From assembly GCF_000003605.2 (NCBI RefSeq), contig NW_003155741.1:182753-198431 (forward strand): a stretch of 15,679 nt of DNA, written 5' to 3'. The translations under genes were made by a program, and so were the position numbers. Positions within the stretch are counted from its first letter, which is position 1. The number at the start of each line of letters is the position of its first letter. The notes beneath the pieces were generated by a model. That model searched no databases and was not told where the DNA came from. It saw nothing but the letters and a program-made list of their open reading frames with translations. Positions 7,599-15,679 of the stretch are shown one piece after another. The stretch is from Saccoglossus kowalevskii (taxonomy: Eukaryota; Hemichordata; Enteropneusta; Harrimaniidae).

Positions 7599-7950
7599 AC
7601 GACATATTTCGACAAGTGAATACCGTTTAATATACATTTTTGTAGACTTGCTGAATGTTATGATTCTGATAAAAAATCTTGAAAAATAAAGGCTGAACAC
7701 AAAATTACCAATTTTGCTATCACAGCTATTTCATGTTCACCCCTCGTTTTACACAATTGACAATTATTTTTCAAATATCACAACTGTTAATACAACAAAC
7801 AAAAACTAGGTTTTTTTTATTTAATTTTATTATAAGTGGAAAAAAATACCCCCTGGGTGTATGCCTGGATATGACCTCAATTTCTTCATTGTATCAAAAT
7901 TAGAGGGGGGGTTGCCCAGGCATGGGCTTTTACCCGGATAAATATGGTGG

Positions 7951-8756
7951 TTTCCGATTGACTACAGGTTTTGATCAAAATTTTGAGTAAAATATAAAAA
8001 AAAAAGTGATGTGGGTTACACAAATGTAGCTATTATTAGTCAGCTATCGATGTGGATGAAAAAAACTGTAGGTGGTAGTCACCTGAACTTGATTTGATTT
8101 TCAGGAAATTGCACCAAATTTTGTTGGCAAAAAAATGGAAAATCTGGAAGTGGTAAATTATTTTAGTTTTCAATTTATGTGGAAATGAATCGACCACTCA
8201 AAAGTACTATATTGATGTCTTTTATGGATGTTTGTTGTACATGTATTAGTAATTTAATCTCTTCTTGATGATCAATGTATCAACACTGTAACCTTTGTGG
8301 GTATGCAGAGGCAACATCAGAGGCAACATCAGCATTTGTTGGGAATGCTGTTGAAAGTGAAAACAGTGTTCACTGATGGTTTCCTGTATGTATCTATTCA
8401 AATGAAACAAATTTAAAATGTACCTCACCCATAGTAAGACTTATATTTGCTTGACACAATGTACTACTAAAGTGTCATTCTGTACCTGTAAATATGTTTT
8501 TTAAGTGTAATCTTTGTTCACCATTGTGTAGGCCATAGACCTTCTATCGTGATAGAGGGACTGTGTGTCGGCAAACAACTTTGACATCATAAAATCTGCT
8601 GAACACTTGGTTAATGCTGCTCAAGCATAGCCTTCTACTAAAGATAACACAGGTTGACTTGCAGAGCTTTTATACATTAACACTCCTTGTACAAGTGTTA
8701 TGTATTCCATATCAGTAGATGCCCATCTTTCAAAACTCTTGACATAACATGTCAAA
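7951..8756 (+). other. Intron sequence, no gene seen
   Basis: AT-rich intron filler without exon-like frames. The only small feature is a 12-bp direct duplication AGAGGCAACATC at 8307-8318 and 8319-8330. A short minus-strand frame at 8621-8818 overlaps a repeat and shows no domain. Confidence 0.6.
8307..8330 (+). repeat. 12-bp tandem duplication
   Basis: AGAGGCAACATC occurs twice in direct succession, followed by AGC. It is probably a slippage product with no evident function. Confidence 0.85.
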
Positions 8757-8850
8757 TACCGTATTTGCTCTATTAGAAGTGCAAGTCTAATAAACTGCTC
8801 ATAAATCAAAAATTGCATTTATTAGATTTACTGGATTGTTAAAATATTAC
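8757..8850 (+). repeat. ~90-bp interspersed repeat, copy A
   Basis: Runs from TACCGTATTTGCTCTATTAG to TTAAAATATTAC and shares its start, an AATAAACTGCTCATAAA-like middle, a CATTTATT block and its end with the sequence at 9408-9488. A third start (TACTGTATTTGCTCTTA) appears at 15646 and is cut by the window edge. The CCGTATTTGCTC start recalls widespread invertebrate non-autonomous DNA elements, but I cannot assign a superfamily. Confidence 0.6.
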
Positions 8851-8869
8851 TTATTTTGACACCAAATCT

Positions 8870-8871
<2 letters not shown>

Positions 8872-8907
<36 letters not shown>
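8872..8907. repeat. (TA)n microsatellite
   Basis: About 18 uninterrupted TA repeats followed by a short ACACACA tail that leads directly into the pogo-like repeat end at 8912. Confidence 0.98.
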
Positions 8908-8911
<4 letters not shown>

Positions 8912-8913
<2 letters not shown>

Positions 8914-8990
8914 GTCAAACATCATTATAACGAAAAACAATGGACCAACGTAAACAGTTCGTTATAACCGTAGTTCGTTATAACCAATTA
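8912..8990 (+). mobile_element. Solo end of a pogo/Tigger-like MITE
   Basis: Begins CAGTCAAACATCATTATAAC and contains two further GTTCGTTATAACC motifs (about 8957-8983). CAGTCAAAC(C/A)T(C)RTTATAACGAA is the inverted-end signature of a pogo-like family found in many invertebrates (recalled, not searched). The opposite end, which should read TTCGTTATAA…GTTTGACTG, is not found downstream. The copy is therefore truncated, probably near the C-tract at 9034. The left flank is CACA rather than TA, possibly because the adjacent microsatellite has changed. Confidence 0.6.
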
Positions 8991-9033
8991 GCCTCTAGGG
9001 GGTGCCTTTCAAAAAAACTAGATGGCTGCCAGA

Positions 9034-9050
9034 CCCCCCCCCCCCCCCCC
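9034..9050 (+). repeat. Poly-C tract (17 C)
   Basis: An uninterrupted run of 17 cytosines between AGA and GATTTC. It is rare in such AT-rich sequence and prone to length variation and sequencing error, so short frames crossing it are not trustworthy. Confidence 0.95.
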
Positions 9051-9189
9051 GATTTCAAAACGAAGTCAGCAGAAAACAAATGTACATTAGACACATACTT
9101 TCACATGAGAATAGTTTTATTACCATTGTATGTTCATTATTCTTCATGAAATACATACAAATATGTTCCTTTGCCATATATGTAAATAA

Positions 9190-9210
9190 TTATATATATA
9201 TATATATATA
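9190..9210. repeat. (TA)n microsatellite, second
   Basis: Ten TA units at 9191-9210 after TGTAAATAAT, about 300 bp from the first TA tract. The pogo-like end and the C-tract lie between the two. Confidence 0.95.
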
Positions 9211-9407
9211 ATTTGTGGACAGACGCTGACTTTCCAGATCTTTTGTACCACACATCATTATTTGCACTTATTGTTCAATCTTGCAAATACAAAATAATGA
9301 AACTGTTGTTTTATTACAACTCTATAATTATAAAATTACTTGGCATGCTTTTGTTTGATTTCAATGAATCATTATACATGGCATACATGTGTATGATTCA
9401 AATCTAA

Positions 9408-9488
9408 TACCGTATTTTGTTCTAGTGCTGCTCCAGTAAAAGTTCACATAAACCACATTTATTGTGTACTGAATCATTAAAATATTAC
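9408..9488 (+). repeat. ~85-bp interspersed repeat, copy B
   Basis: Runs from TACCGTATTTTGTTCTAGTG through AGTTCACATAAACCACATTT to TTAAAATATTAC. It aligns with copy A at 8757-8850 at both ends and in the middle, allowing small gaps. It is followed by two adjacent TACCGGTA motifs (TACCGGTACTACCGGTAG at 9486-9503). Confidence 0.55.
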
Positions 9489-9503
9489 CGGTACTACCGG
9501 TAG

Positions 9504-10680
9504 GTTGGACCATAGAAACACCTGTAATTTACGTGAGTGCATACACTACTAGTAGAGCAAATTTGGTATCGTCCAAATCGAATGCATGTGTCGCCAGTCA
9601 GAGTATTGATGTGAATGCAGAATCAATTAGCACATTTTATTTATAAAGCATGTTGTGAAGGCTATATCATGTATTCAATGTTTTACACATTGTTGACATC
9701 CAGAGTGTAGTGCTCTTAAATCTCAACTTGTACATGTATTATGCTAATTTAATATGCCTCTGTCTGTAATTTTATATTCACGAGCTCTATCTAGGGACAA
9801 TTTGTATTCTATTGGTAATATTCAGCTCTGCTCTTATCTTTAAAATATGTACTGTTTAGGAATTTTCACAATTTGATTTTAGGATAATAGAGAGTCTAAG
9901 ATTTGCGTACGCAATGGGAACGTAACATGTTGTTCTAATTTCGTTTGCGTTACGTTTTCTGGTGTCAGAAAACTATTAAGTACAAGCACCCATAACGGGA
10001 ACGTAACTGAAACAGAACTATGTCAATCTCATTGGGCAACCATAATTCATAATCTGAATTAGTAGTTCCCAGACATTTGACAGAGCTATCGCTATTTTCA
10101 TCCACTCTGCTGAGGCCCCAGGCCTGTTTGCCGAATCTTCTTTCAGCAAATAATGTCATGCGTTTTCAGTGCGTATATAAATATCAGCTAAAATGCATCC
10201 AATATTTCTTATTTCATCATAAATATACAAAATTGCGCCATAATAGTGAGATGTGTTTTACAGATTATGGAGACTACATGTATGTGGGGCAAAAGAGAAA
10301 TGAATGGAATACAAATGTACATCAGAATTATTTGTTGATATTTTGTTGATTATTTGTGATCATTTGGCATTTTAACCGTCACTTATTAGATAGCAAAGGT
10401 CAATCATACTCTAGTGCCATCGGAAGTGACCTCCTGAGTGATGTCAAACAGGATCACGATAGTATAATGGTTTCTCTATTTGTTATTTCCAAAAGAAATT
10501 AAAGGTGGATGGCTGAGTTTCAACCAAGCAATATTGAGTCATTGTTTGGCAAGCCAGTAGTGCACTATTTATCACAGGACAGTAACCCAATAAAGCAATA
10601 ACAGTCATTGTGGTACATGTATTTCTATTTTTTTCTATTTATATTTTGAGTTTGGTTCTACAGAGTTGTATCTGAGTTGA
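9504..10680 (+). other. Intron sequence, no gene seen
   Basis: No exon-like frame. It holds the short GGGAACGTAAC duplication listed separately. The frames at 9965-10159 (minus) and 10077-10349 (plus) overlap each other on opposite strands, lack domains and have no splice or start context that I can support. Confidence 0.55.
9916..10007. repeat. Short direct repeat GGGAACGTAAC with an inverted partner
   Basis: GGGAACGTAAC occurs at 9916-9926 and 9997-10007 in the same orientation. Between them GCGTTACGTTTTC (9947-9959) reads partly as the reverse complement. CpG-bearing 11-mers repeated within 90 bp are unusual in this intron. This may be the remains of a small palindromic repeat. Confidence 0.5.
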
Positions 10681-11660
10681 GCATGTCTTTTTCGCGAATT
10701 TAGCGAGAGAACTGATTCGCTAATTCAAGTTGTCGCTTATGACTTTATTATCAATTCAAAATGGCCACCAAACAAAGAAATTAACAATGACAAGAGAGAT
10801 TCGCTATTAAAATCAACATTTCATTACGTCATTTTACCACAATTCGCTGAAATTGCATGCTGCTTTTTCAACATGCTTTACAGTATACTATTCCATAAGC
10901 GTTGTTTACAAGGTTTCAGAACAGCTTCATTGTATACACATATAGTCGGTTAGTATTGAACCGAAACTTGAAAGACATTTGGTAGTCTTGATGAATCTTT
11001 ATTATGAATGTACTCATTGCTCTATTGTAATCCTTTGAGGTAAAATAGTTTTCAAAAGCTGTACATCTGGCAATATTTAAATGTCTTTCTGTATAATGTA
11101 AAGAGGCAAGATATATTATTTAATTGAAAGTATCTTGATCTACTGTGCTGATATGGCTGGTTAAATCTTTCTACAGCATACAACATGTGCCAATCAGTTA
11201 ACCATAACACGACGAGTTAAATTTTTGTTTTTATGCAGTGGACTTTATAATATACATGTATGTTTAACTGACTATACCTTTCCTAGTATTCCAAGGAGTA
11301 CTTAATTAAACCTAAACCTATACATATAATTTAACTGAATAACAGACAATTTATGGAAGATATTAAGTAGATTTGTCAGTTGTAATTTCTAGTATTAGTA
11401 AGATGGTGGACTAATGTTTCAACCCTGGATGTTTGGTCCATGGTGGATGCTTTAACTGTAAAAGAACACACTAACTGTTGACTGTGACTAACCATTGATC
11501 AGAACTACTATATTTGATAAACTTATTTGTTTTATTTATATTTCTATTATGGTGTTGCATGTTGACTTTCATAGTTTCAAGTGAAAGAAAGTTTTTGTTT
11601 CTCGTGCGTTAAAATGTGGAAATTCAGTATGGGTATCGTTTAGTCCCAATGATTTGATGG
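10681..11660 (+). other. Intron sequence, possible old MITE, no gene seen
   Basis: A stretch at about 10690-10883 has TTCGCGAATTTAGCGAGAG on the left and ATTCGCTGAAATTGC…TTTACAG|TA on the right. It is loosely reminiscent of the CTGT…ACAG MITEs at 4268-4474 and 11663-11787, but I could not match the left end. The remainder is plain AT-rich intron. Confidence 0.4.
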
Positions 11661-11662
11661 TA

Positions 11663-11787
11663 CTGTAAATGCATTTTAATTATTTCACTATTTTGGCTGA
11701 TAAGTAAAATTCACTAAACAATTGAACTTAGTGTTTCACTGCCAAATTTGTGAACTTAAATTATGGTGAAAATAAATTGTTTCACAG
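11663..11787. mobile_element. 125-bp MITE with TA target duplication
   Basis: The left end is CTGTAAATGCATTTTAATTA. The right end, reverse-complemented, is CTGTGAAACAATTTATTTTC, continuing to matching TTTCAC and TTTGGC blocks. TA flanks both sides (11661-11662 and 11788-11789). The ends match the CTGTGAAATAC terminus of the MITE at 4268-4474 in their first bases, so the two may belong to related families. No coding capacity. Confidence 0.65.
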
Positions 11788-11789
11788 TA

Positions 11790-12258
11790 TTTGAAAAGCA
11801 ATGCGCTCTGTTCAACTATTCACAGCCTGTTAAAAGGTAACATACATGTATACAATTTAGGTAAAATATTCTAAAATTCAGTTTCAGCGAGAGAATTTGC
11901 CTATTTGCTGCTGCTGATGGTAGTAAGAAATGAACAATGTGTACTAATGCAGAAATTCATCAGATCTGCACATCAAACAATATTTTGATGGAAAAAATGT
12001 TCTGGTAGCAGACTTGCCTGTCAGTCAGTTAAAAGTGATGTGTTGTATCATATTTCAGTAGATGCAGATGTACATTGTATGCATAGATCACTGATGTAGA
12101 ATATGTCATAAAGAAAATGTTTGTCAGATGTGTCAGTTTTATTGATGTTTTATTTTTCTTCTGTTGCTAATCACACTCTTACTGCTACATACCGGTACGT
12201 GTACCACAGACACTGAATTCTACATCATCATAGATAACATTGTGTCTTTGTTTTATAG
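11790..12258 (+). other. End of the second visible intron
   Basis: AT-rich intron sequence ending in the acceptor tract TTTGTTTTATAG just before the exon at 12259. No other structure seen. Confidence 0.65.
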
Positions 12259-12315
12259 AGTCAAAGCGAGAGGTGTACGACAGATATGGCGTTGAAGGTC
12301 TGAATGGCACAAGCG
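12259..12315 (+). CDS. DNAJB6: J-domain C-terminal exon, DNAJB6/B2-like
   Basis: Internal exon of 57 bp between acceptor TTTTATAG (ends 12258) and donor GTAAGTG (12316). Joined to the exon at 6437-6546 the reading is SD-K-SKREVYDRYGVEGLNGTS. This matches residues 57-75 of human DNAJB6 ([20 protein letters not shown]): the end of J-domain helix III and helix IV, with the conserved KR.(I/V)YD.YG..GL motif. The exon starts with the last two bases of the split Lys codon and ends one base into a codon, so it keeps the frame if skipped (57 is a multiple of 3). The intron before it is 5.7 kb and the one after it about 3 kb. The AG at 12259-12260 would be an alternative acceptor but breaks the frame. 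Confidence 0.92.
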
Positions 12316-13250
12316 GTAAGTGATTCATTGTAAAAGAGTCTTCTTTGGTCTGTTTATAAGCTTGGTCTAGGATCTAACATGAAAATGATGCCATGGTTCA
12401 GTCACCAAGTTGCCTTCCACAGCTGTATCTTAAATGTTATACAATTATAGCAATTGACATTCACATTTCTTTTAAGTATACTATAGTATACACCACAATA
12501 ATGAATTGTAGCATGTATAACAATCTGTGATTGTAGCATTTTCTCTTGATATTTACTCCAGAAAAAATAAGATAGTGTCCGAGTAGTAACAAACAATGGG
12601 ATTTTTTGCATTTTGGTGCAGTCTATTAGTAATGCATATCTCATTACACGTGTCTTGAAGTCCCTGGCATGGTAGCACTCTGTCATCTTGTGTTCCCAGT
12701 AGCATCTTTAGTGTCAAGCTCTTTTTTTTTGCATGATCCAGTTTTCTGTGTGACTGATCAGTGTTTATCTCCTATCTGTCCTTTTACATTAATGCACTTA
12801 TCATGTAGTGATTATTTTAATATGTGTGCTCACATAACAATATTATATTTTTTGCATGGTGATATTAAGTACACTGTCGCCCAAAATTGCATACTTGGAT
12901 TCCAGTCAGAAAGTTATAGTTGATTAGCTTACATTTTAGATCTTGTTAACAGATATTTGATCTTTAGGTTCTTGTTAACAAGGTGTCAAAGCCATGTGTT
13001 TCTATAGTCTATAATAAATAACACAAAATTATATCAAAAACAGTATTAATCGTCCTTATTTGGATTATTTGTTTTTTTAGTTAATTTATTTCCATTCAAA
13101 TCCTCTGTTTATCAAATTCTCTGTATTATTTTGGCTTGAGGAATAATACTACAAAGAGGCACATGGATATAAAGCTATTGCTCAACTTCAAAAAATTGTA
13201 GACTACATTCAAATCATTAAAATGATTGCCAAGACAAAATATGTATATTA
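12316..13250 (+). other. Intron sequence, no gene seen
   Basis: AT-rich intron after the GTAAGTG donor. The open frames at 12402-12686 (minus) and 12669-12923 (plus) show no domain, no low-complexity coding signature and no good splice context. Confidence 0.6.
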
Positions 13251-13447
13251 GGGATTGACCATTAGAAACTTAGGGGGTCTGCAGTTGAAAAATAAAATAA
13301 AAAATTGTAATAGGAAAATAAAAACAAAATCCCCAAATACTCAATAGAGAATTTTTTTTGAATGCAAGATAGTATTAAAAAAAAAAAATGTGAAGCAAAA
13401 AGTACTTTCTGCAGTTGTTCACCCCCCAATTTTTAATGGTCTATCCC
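13251..13447. mobile_element. 197-bp PIF/Harbinger-style MITE
   Basis: The left end is GGGATTGACCATTAGAAAC followed by TTAGGGGGT. The right end, reverse-complemented, is GGGATAGACCATTAAAAATT followed by GGGGGGT. Both arms then reach a CTGCAG motif. TTA flanks both ends (13248-13250 and 13448-13450). A 3-bp TWA duplication with GG-starting termini is typical of PIF/Harbinger elements. The A-rich centre has no coding capacity. Confidence 0.8.
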
Positions 13448-13450
13448 TTA

Positions 13451-15272
13451 ACATAATTTTGTATACACACCTTTAATCGATTAGAAAGGAATCTTTAATG
13501 CATGTCACTCAATGTGCTTATTTAAGTTGGGTATGTTCATGGGAATACATAATCTGTCATAATACATTTAATGTTTGCACTGACTGCTATTACATTTGCA
13601 CATTATTCAACTGATAGCAAACATCTAGTGAAAATGTGCATGTTAAGGATGGAGTAGACAGGAGAATAAGGAAAGCACTGTAATATCAAGAATATATATG
13701 AACACAATAAAGATCTTATAAGCTCTTAGCAACTGTGTAACAGAAATTATTGCCTTGTAGTGCTTACTACACATCTGTCATTGTAGCTTTGTAATGGGTG
13801 AAAAATAAATCTGAATGTCAGCAAAGAAGTCAAGACACTGGAAGCATGGACTTAAACCTTTTAGTGAATTCTAGTTGTGGAAAAAATTTTTTGCATGACC
13901 ATGTGTATGTTAATGCATTTATCAATTATGCTTACTATGCTGTTTTTTTCTCTGTGAAATAAGTTTGCTGTTGGTGGATGTAATAAATGTACATCTGTTG
14001 TCCTTTACACCAGAGTTTTTTATGCTTTTAGCTGAATACATGTACCTATAACTACTGGAGGGCTTCAGGCTAGGGAATGAAAAATAGGCATTTATTTTGA
14101 TGCATGCATATACTGTGAGGACTTTTTATCTGCAGCTTGCGATTGCTAGAAGGGAATTTGTATTGCTGCTTGCATACACTCGCAAAAACATTTCTTTTGC
14201 TGTTCTTATTCTGTTTTTTTTCTTTATACTGATTTGTTTATTATCAGTCCTGCTCTGTTTTGCATATAGCAGTCGCGTGCACTCAAAAACTGAACAAGCA
14301 GCACTCACATGTACTCTGAAAGATAACCACACAAACACTACTATGCAATACAGCAGTGTGCTCCTGCACTGACCAGGTCCGTTTCTCAACTTGTGATAAC
14401 TAATAACTGATTCCCTAATAATCAGCACATGTAGAAAACTTCCTGCATACTATTCCTTGTTTTAAAAAAAATAACAGAAATCTTTAATGGAATGTAATTG
14501 AAAACTAACTGTATGTTGCCAATTGTGTTTTAAATGATTTAGCAGATTTTAAGTACCAAGTAAATTAAATAAAATGTTATTTAACATCGGGCAAAAGGAT
14601 TAACATAATGTGTGTCAGTCTTGAAACTTGTGCTCCACACATCTTTGGCGATTCTATTTACCAGGAAAGTGTGCCACCTATGGTACAATGGGGAAATGTC
14701 CATGTTGTCAATCCAAATCCAATTTAGATAGATGTGTTATTTTTTTAATTGCACATATACAAAAACATGTTTAACATTGTTCATGTTTTGAATAATGTGA
14801 AAAAAGTAAAACTGCATCATTTTCTTTGAGATTAGACTAGAACTTTGAGAAGCAAGACTTGTTTTTAACTTTGTGTGAATTTATCCTTTTGCGGAATGTT
14901 CATGAAAACTTCCAGTAATTTGGAAATTGCCATCTCGGTTTCTATAAAGCTATTTACAGTATAAATAAAAATAAATGGAATGGGGGTTTACATGCAAGAT
15001 CCTCCTCCTCCTCCTCTTAATGGCCATGACTAAATTTCTATTCACTTACTGCTTTGTCTTTAACCATTAATTTATTACAACCAAAAAAATAAAATCATTA
15101 TGAACATTTTCAAATTAGAAAATAATGTAATAAATTGCAGCTGCTATCATTCATCATCTATGGATTCATTTCAAACTATTGCATCTTTTCTGACCATGTT
15201 AAAAGATCACTGCTAATCATGTGTCATTTTGGGTATTTGATTGCCCCCTTCCATACACCCACCTCCTTACAG
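13451..15272 (+). other. Intron sequence, no gene seen
   Basis: The last 1.8 kb of the third intron. It contains a (CTC)n run at about 15001-15016 and a C/T-rich acceptor region (TTGCCCCCTT…CTCCTTACAG) before 15273. The overlapping opposite-strand frames at 14097-14428 cover a T-rich or A-rich stretch and look like chance. A sequence ending TATTTACAGTA near 14961 resembles one end of the CTGTAAA MITEs, but its partner was not found. Confidence 0.55.
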
Positions 15273-15353
15273 GAAGTTCCAGACCGTCATATAGAAGGAC
15301 CTACAGAACCAGAACCAGTACTAATCCCAGAAGAAGAAGAGCTTATTGGAGAG
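15273..15353 (+). CDS. DNAJB6: Probable linker exon after the J domain
   Basis: Acceptor CTCCTTACAG (ends 15272) with a good pyrimidine tract. The splice phase from the previous exon gives the reading LNGTS-GSSRPSYRRTYRTR..., a Ser/Arg/Thr-rich linker with a run of four Arg near its end. DNAJB6-type proteins have a low-complexity Gly/Ser linker here before the FTFRDP-like segment, so such an exon is plausible, although I cannot align it. The proposed donor GAGAG|GTTTTT is weak. An 81-bp length would keep phase 1 at both ends. The same bases also encode an acidic frame (EVPDRHIEGPTEPEPVLIPE…), open as a phase-0 exon, so the true frame is uncertain. If the donor is not used, the first frame runs on to a TGA at 15410-15412, shortly before AATAAA at 15427. 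Confidence 0.5.
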
Positions 15354-15645
15354 GTTTTTATTCGCTTTTTTCATTTCTCACATTTTTTGTACTTTGCTTG
15401 AAACTTACATGATCTGCAACTCTTTTAATAAAAATCTAACTTGCAACTTTTTTTGAAAACAATTTTTTTTTTTCATATTAACTATTGAGACTGCAAACAA
15501 ACATGATTAACCCATTTTATGATCTCTAATTTGAGAAATGAATTTGGAAGGGGCATTGCAGGTATATGTATATATCTCTCCATCAACACCACAATATTTA
15601 ACATACATAATAAAAGACACATTCCTTTGTCTGGTTGAAAACAAC
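15354..15645 (+). other. Intron or 3' UTR sequence
   Basis: T-rich sequence following the possible last exon. It contains AATAAA at 15427-15432, which could serve as a poly(A) signal if the exon at 15273 is an alternative terminal exon. Otherwise it is the start of the next intron. No further exon is seen. Confidence 0.45.
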
Positions 15646-15679
15646 TACTGTATTTGCTCTTAGTAAGTGCATATGTGAC
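15646..15679 (+). repeat. ~90-bp interspersed repeat, copy C (cut by window edge)
   Basis: TACTGTATTTGCTCTTAGTA followed by AGTGCA matches the first 25 bases of copy A at 8757 (TACCGTATTTGCTCTATTAG then AAGTGCA). The rest lies outside the window. Confidence 0.5.

Larger units (their letters stand above)
6752..7950. mobile_element. Candidate 1.2-kb intronic inserted module with inverted ends
   Basis: Left end TGTATTTATTCGGGTAAGC (6754-6772) and right end, reverse-complemented, CATATTTATCCGGGTAAAAG (7927-7946) are imperfect inverted repeats. Further inside, GGCCTATGCCCAGACATCCC (6825-6844) pairs loosely with the reverse complement of GGGGGTTGCCCAGGCATGGG near 7906-7925. Within these arms lies a stretch (about 6990-7630) that is richer in CpG than its surroundings. 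It carries an open frame (7045-7431) and a histone-type stem-loop (7583-7598). I see no clear target duplication and no transposase, so calling it one mobile unit is inference. It could equally be two related repeat copies facing each other around unrelated sequence. Confidence 0.4.

Noticed and set aside
10690-10883. Possible MITE related to the CTGT…ACAG families (TTCGCGAATTTAGCGA and ATTCGCTGAAATT)
   Set aside because: Only the right terminus (TTTACAG|TA) looks convincing; no matching left terminus or second TA was found.
14097-14428. Overlapping ~90- and 100-codon ORFs on opposite strands
   Set aside because: Hydrophobic T-rich reading on one strand and Lys/Arg-rich on the other; no motif, no exon borders, and it lies within the third intron.

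Overview
This is animal nuclear DNA, most probably from a mollusc and perhaps a bivalve. It is AT-rich, has spliceosomal exon/intron structure with GT..AG borders, and is full of short DNA transposons and repeats of kinds I associate with bivalve and gastropod genomes. The mollusc assignment is inference from repeat style, not from a species-specific marker.

The only gene I can recognise with confidence lies on the + strand. It is a type B J-domain co-chaperone of the DNAJB6/DNAJB2 group, present as three internal exons: 6437-6546 (J-domain helix II, the HPD motif and helix III), 12259-12315 (end of the J domain) and, less surely, 15273-15353 (the linker after the J domain). The exon with the start codon and helix I must lie upstream of this window or be too short to find. 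The G/F-rich, C-terminal and terminal exons lie beyond the right edge. Everything else is intron or upstream sequence.

Region by region. 1-668 holds nothing I can name. 669-6180 is a nested repeat block: one 37-bp minisatellite array split by three insertions. These are a 2.5-kb Tc1/mariner-like element (772-3297, TA duplications, 25-bp inverted ends, a fossil transposase HTH/GRPR segment and an internal repeat dimer) and two copies of a repeat family that starts with a GTCC...GGAC hairpin (3579-4912 and 5359-6147). The first of those copies is itself split by a 207-bp MITE (4268-4474).

The second intron (6547-12258) carries an unusual 1.2-kb module at 6752-7950. It has inverted-repeat-like ends, a 128-codon ORF whose C-terminal half resembles a HIRAN domain, and 150 bp after that ORF's stop an exact match to the metazoan histone mRNA 3' stem-loop. 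I cannot find a histone coding sequence next to the stem-loop. This is the most interesting part of the window. The rest of the intron holds microsatellites, a pogo-like repeat end, two copies of an ~85-bp repeat and a 125-bp MITE. The third intron (12316-15272) holds a 197-bp MITE of PIF/Harbinger style (TTA duplication).

Most short ORFs in the window are chance readings of AT-rich introns and repeats, and I do not report them as genes.
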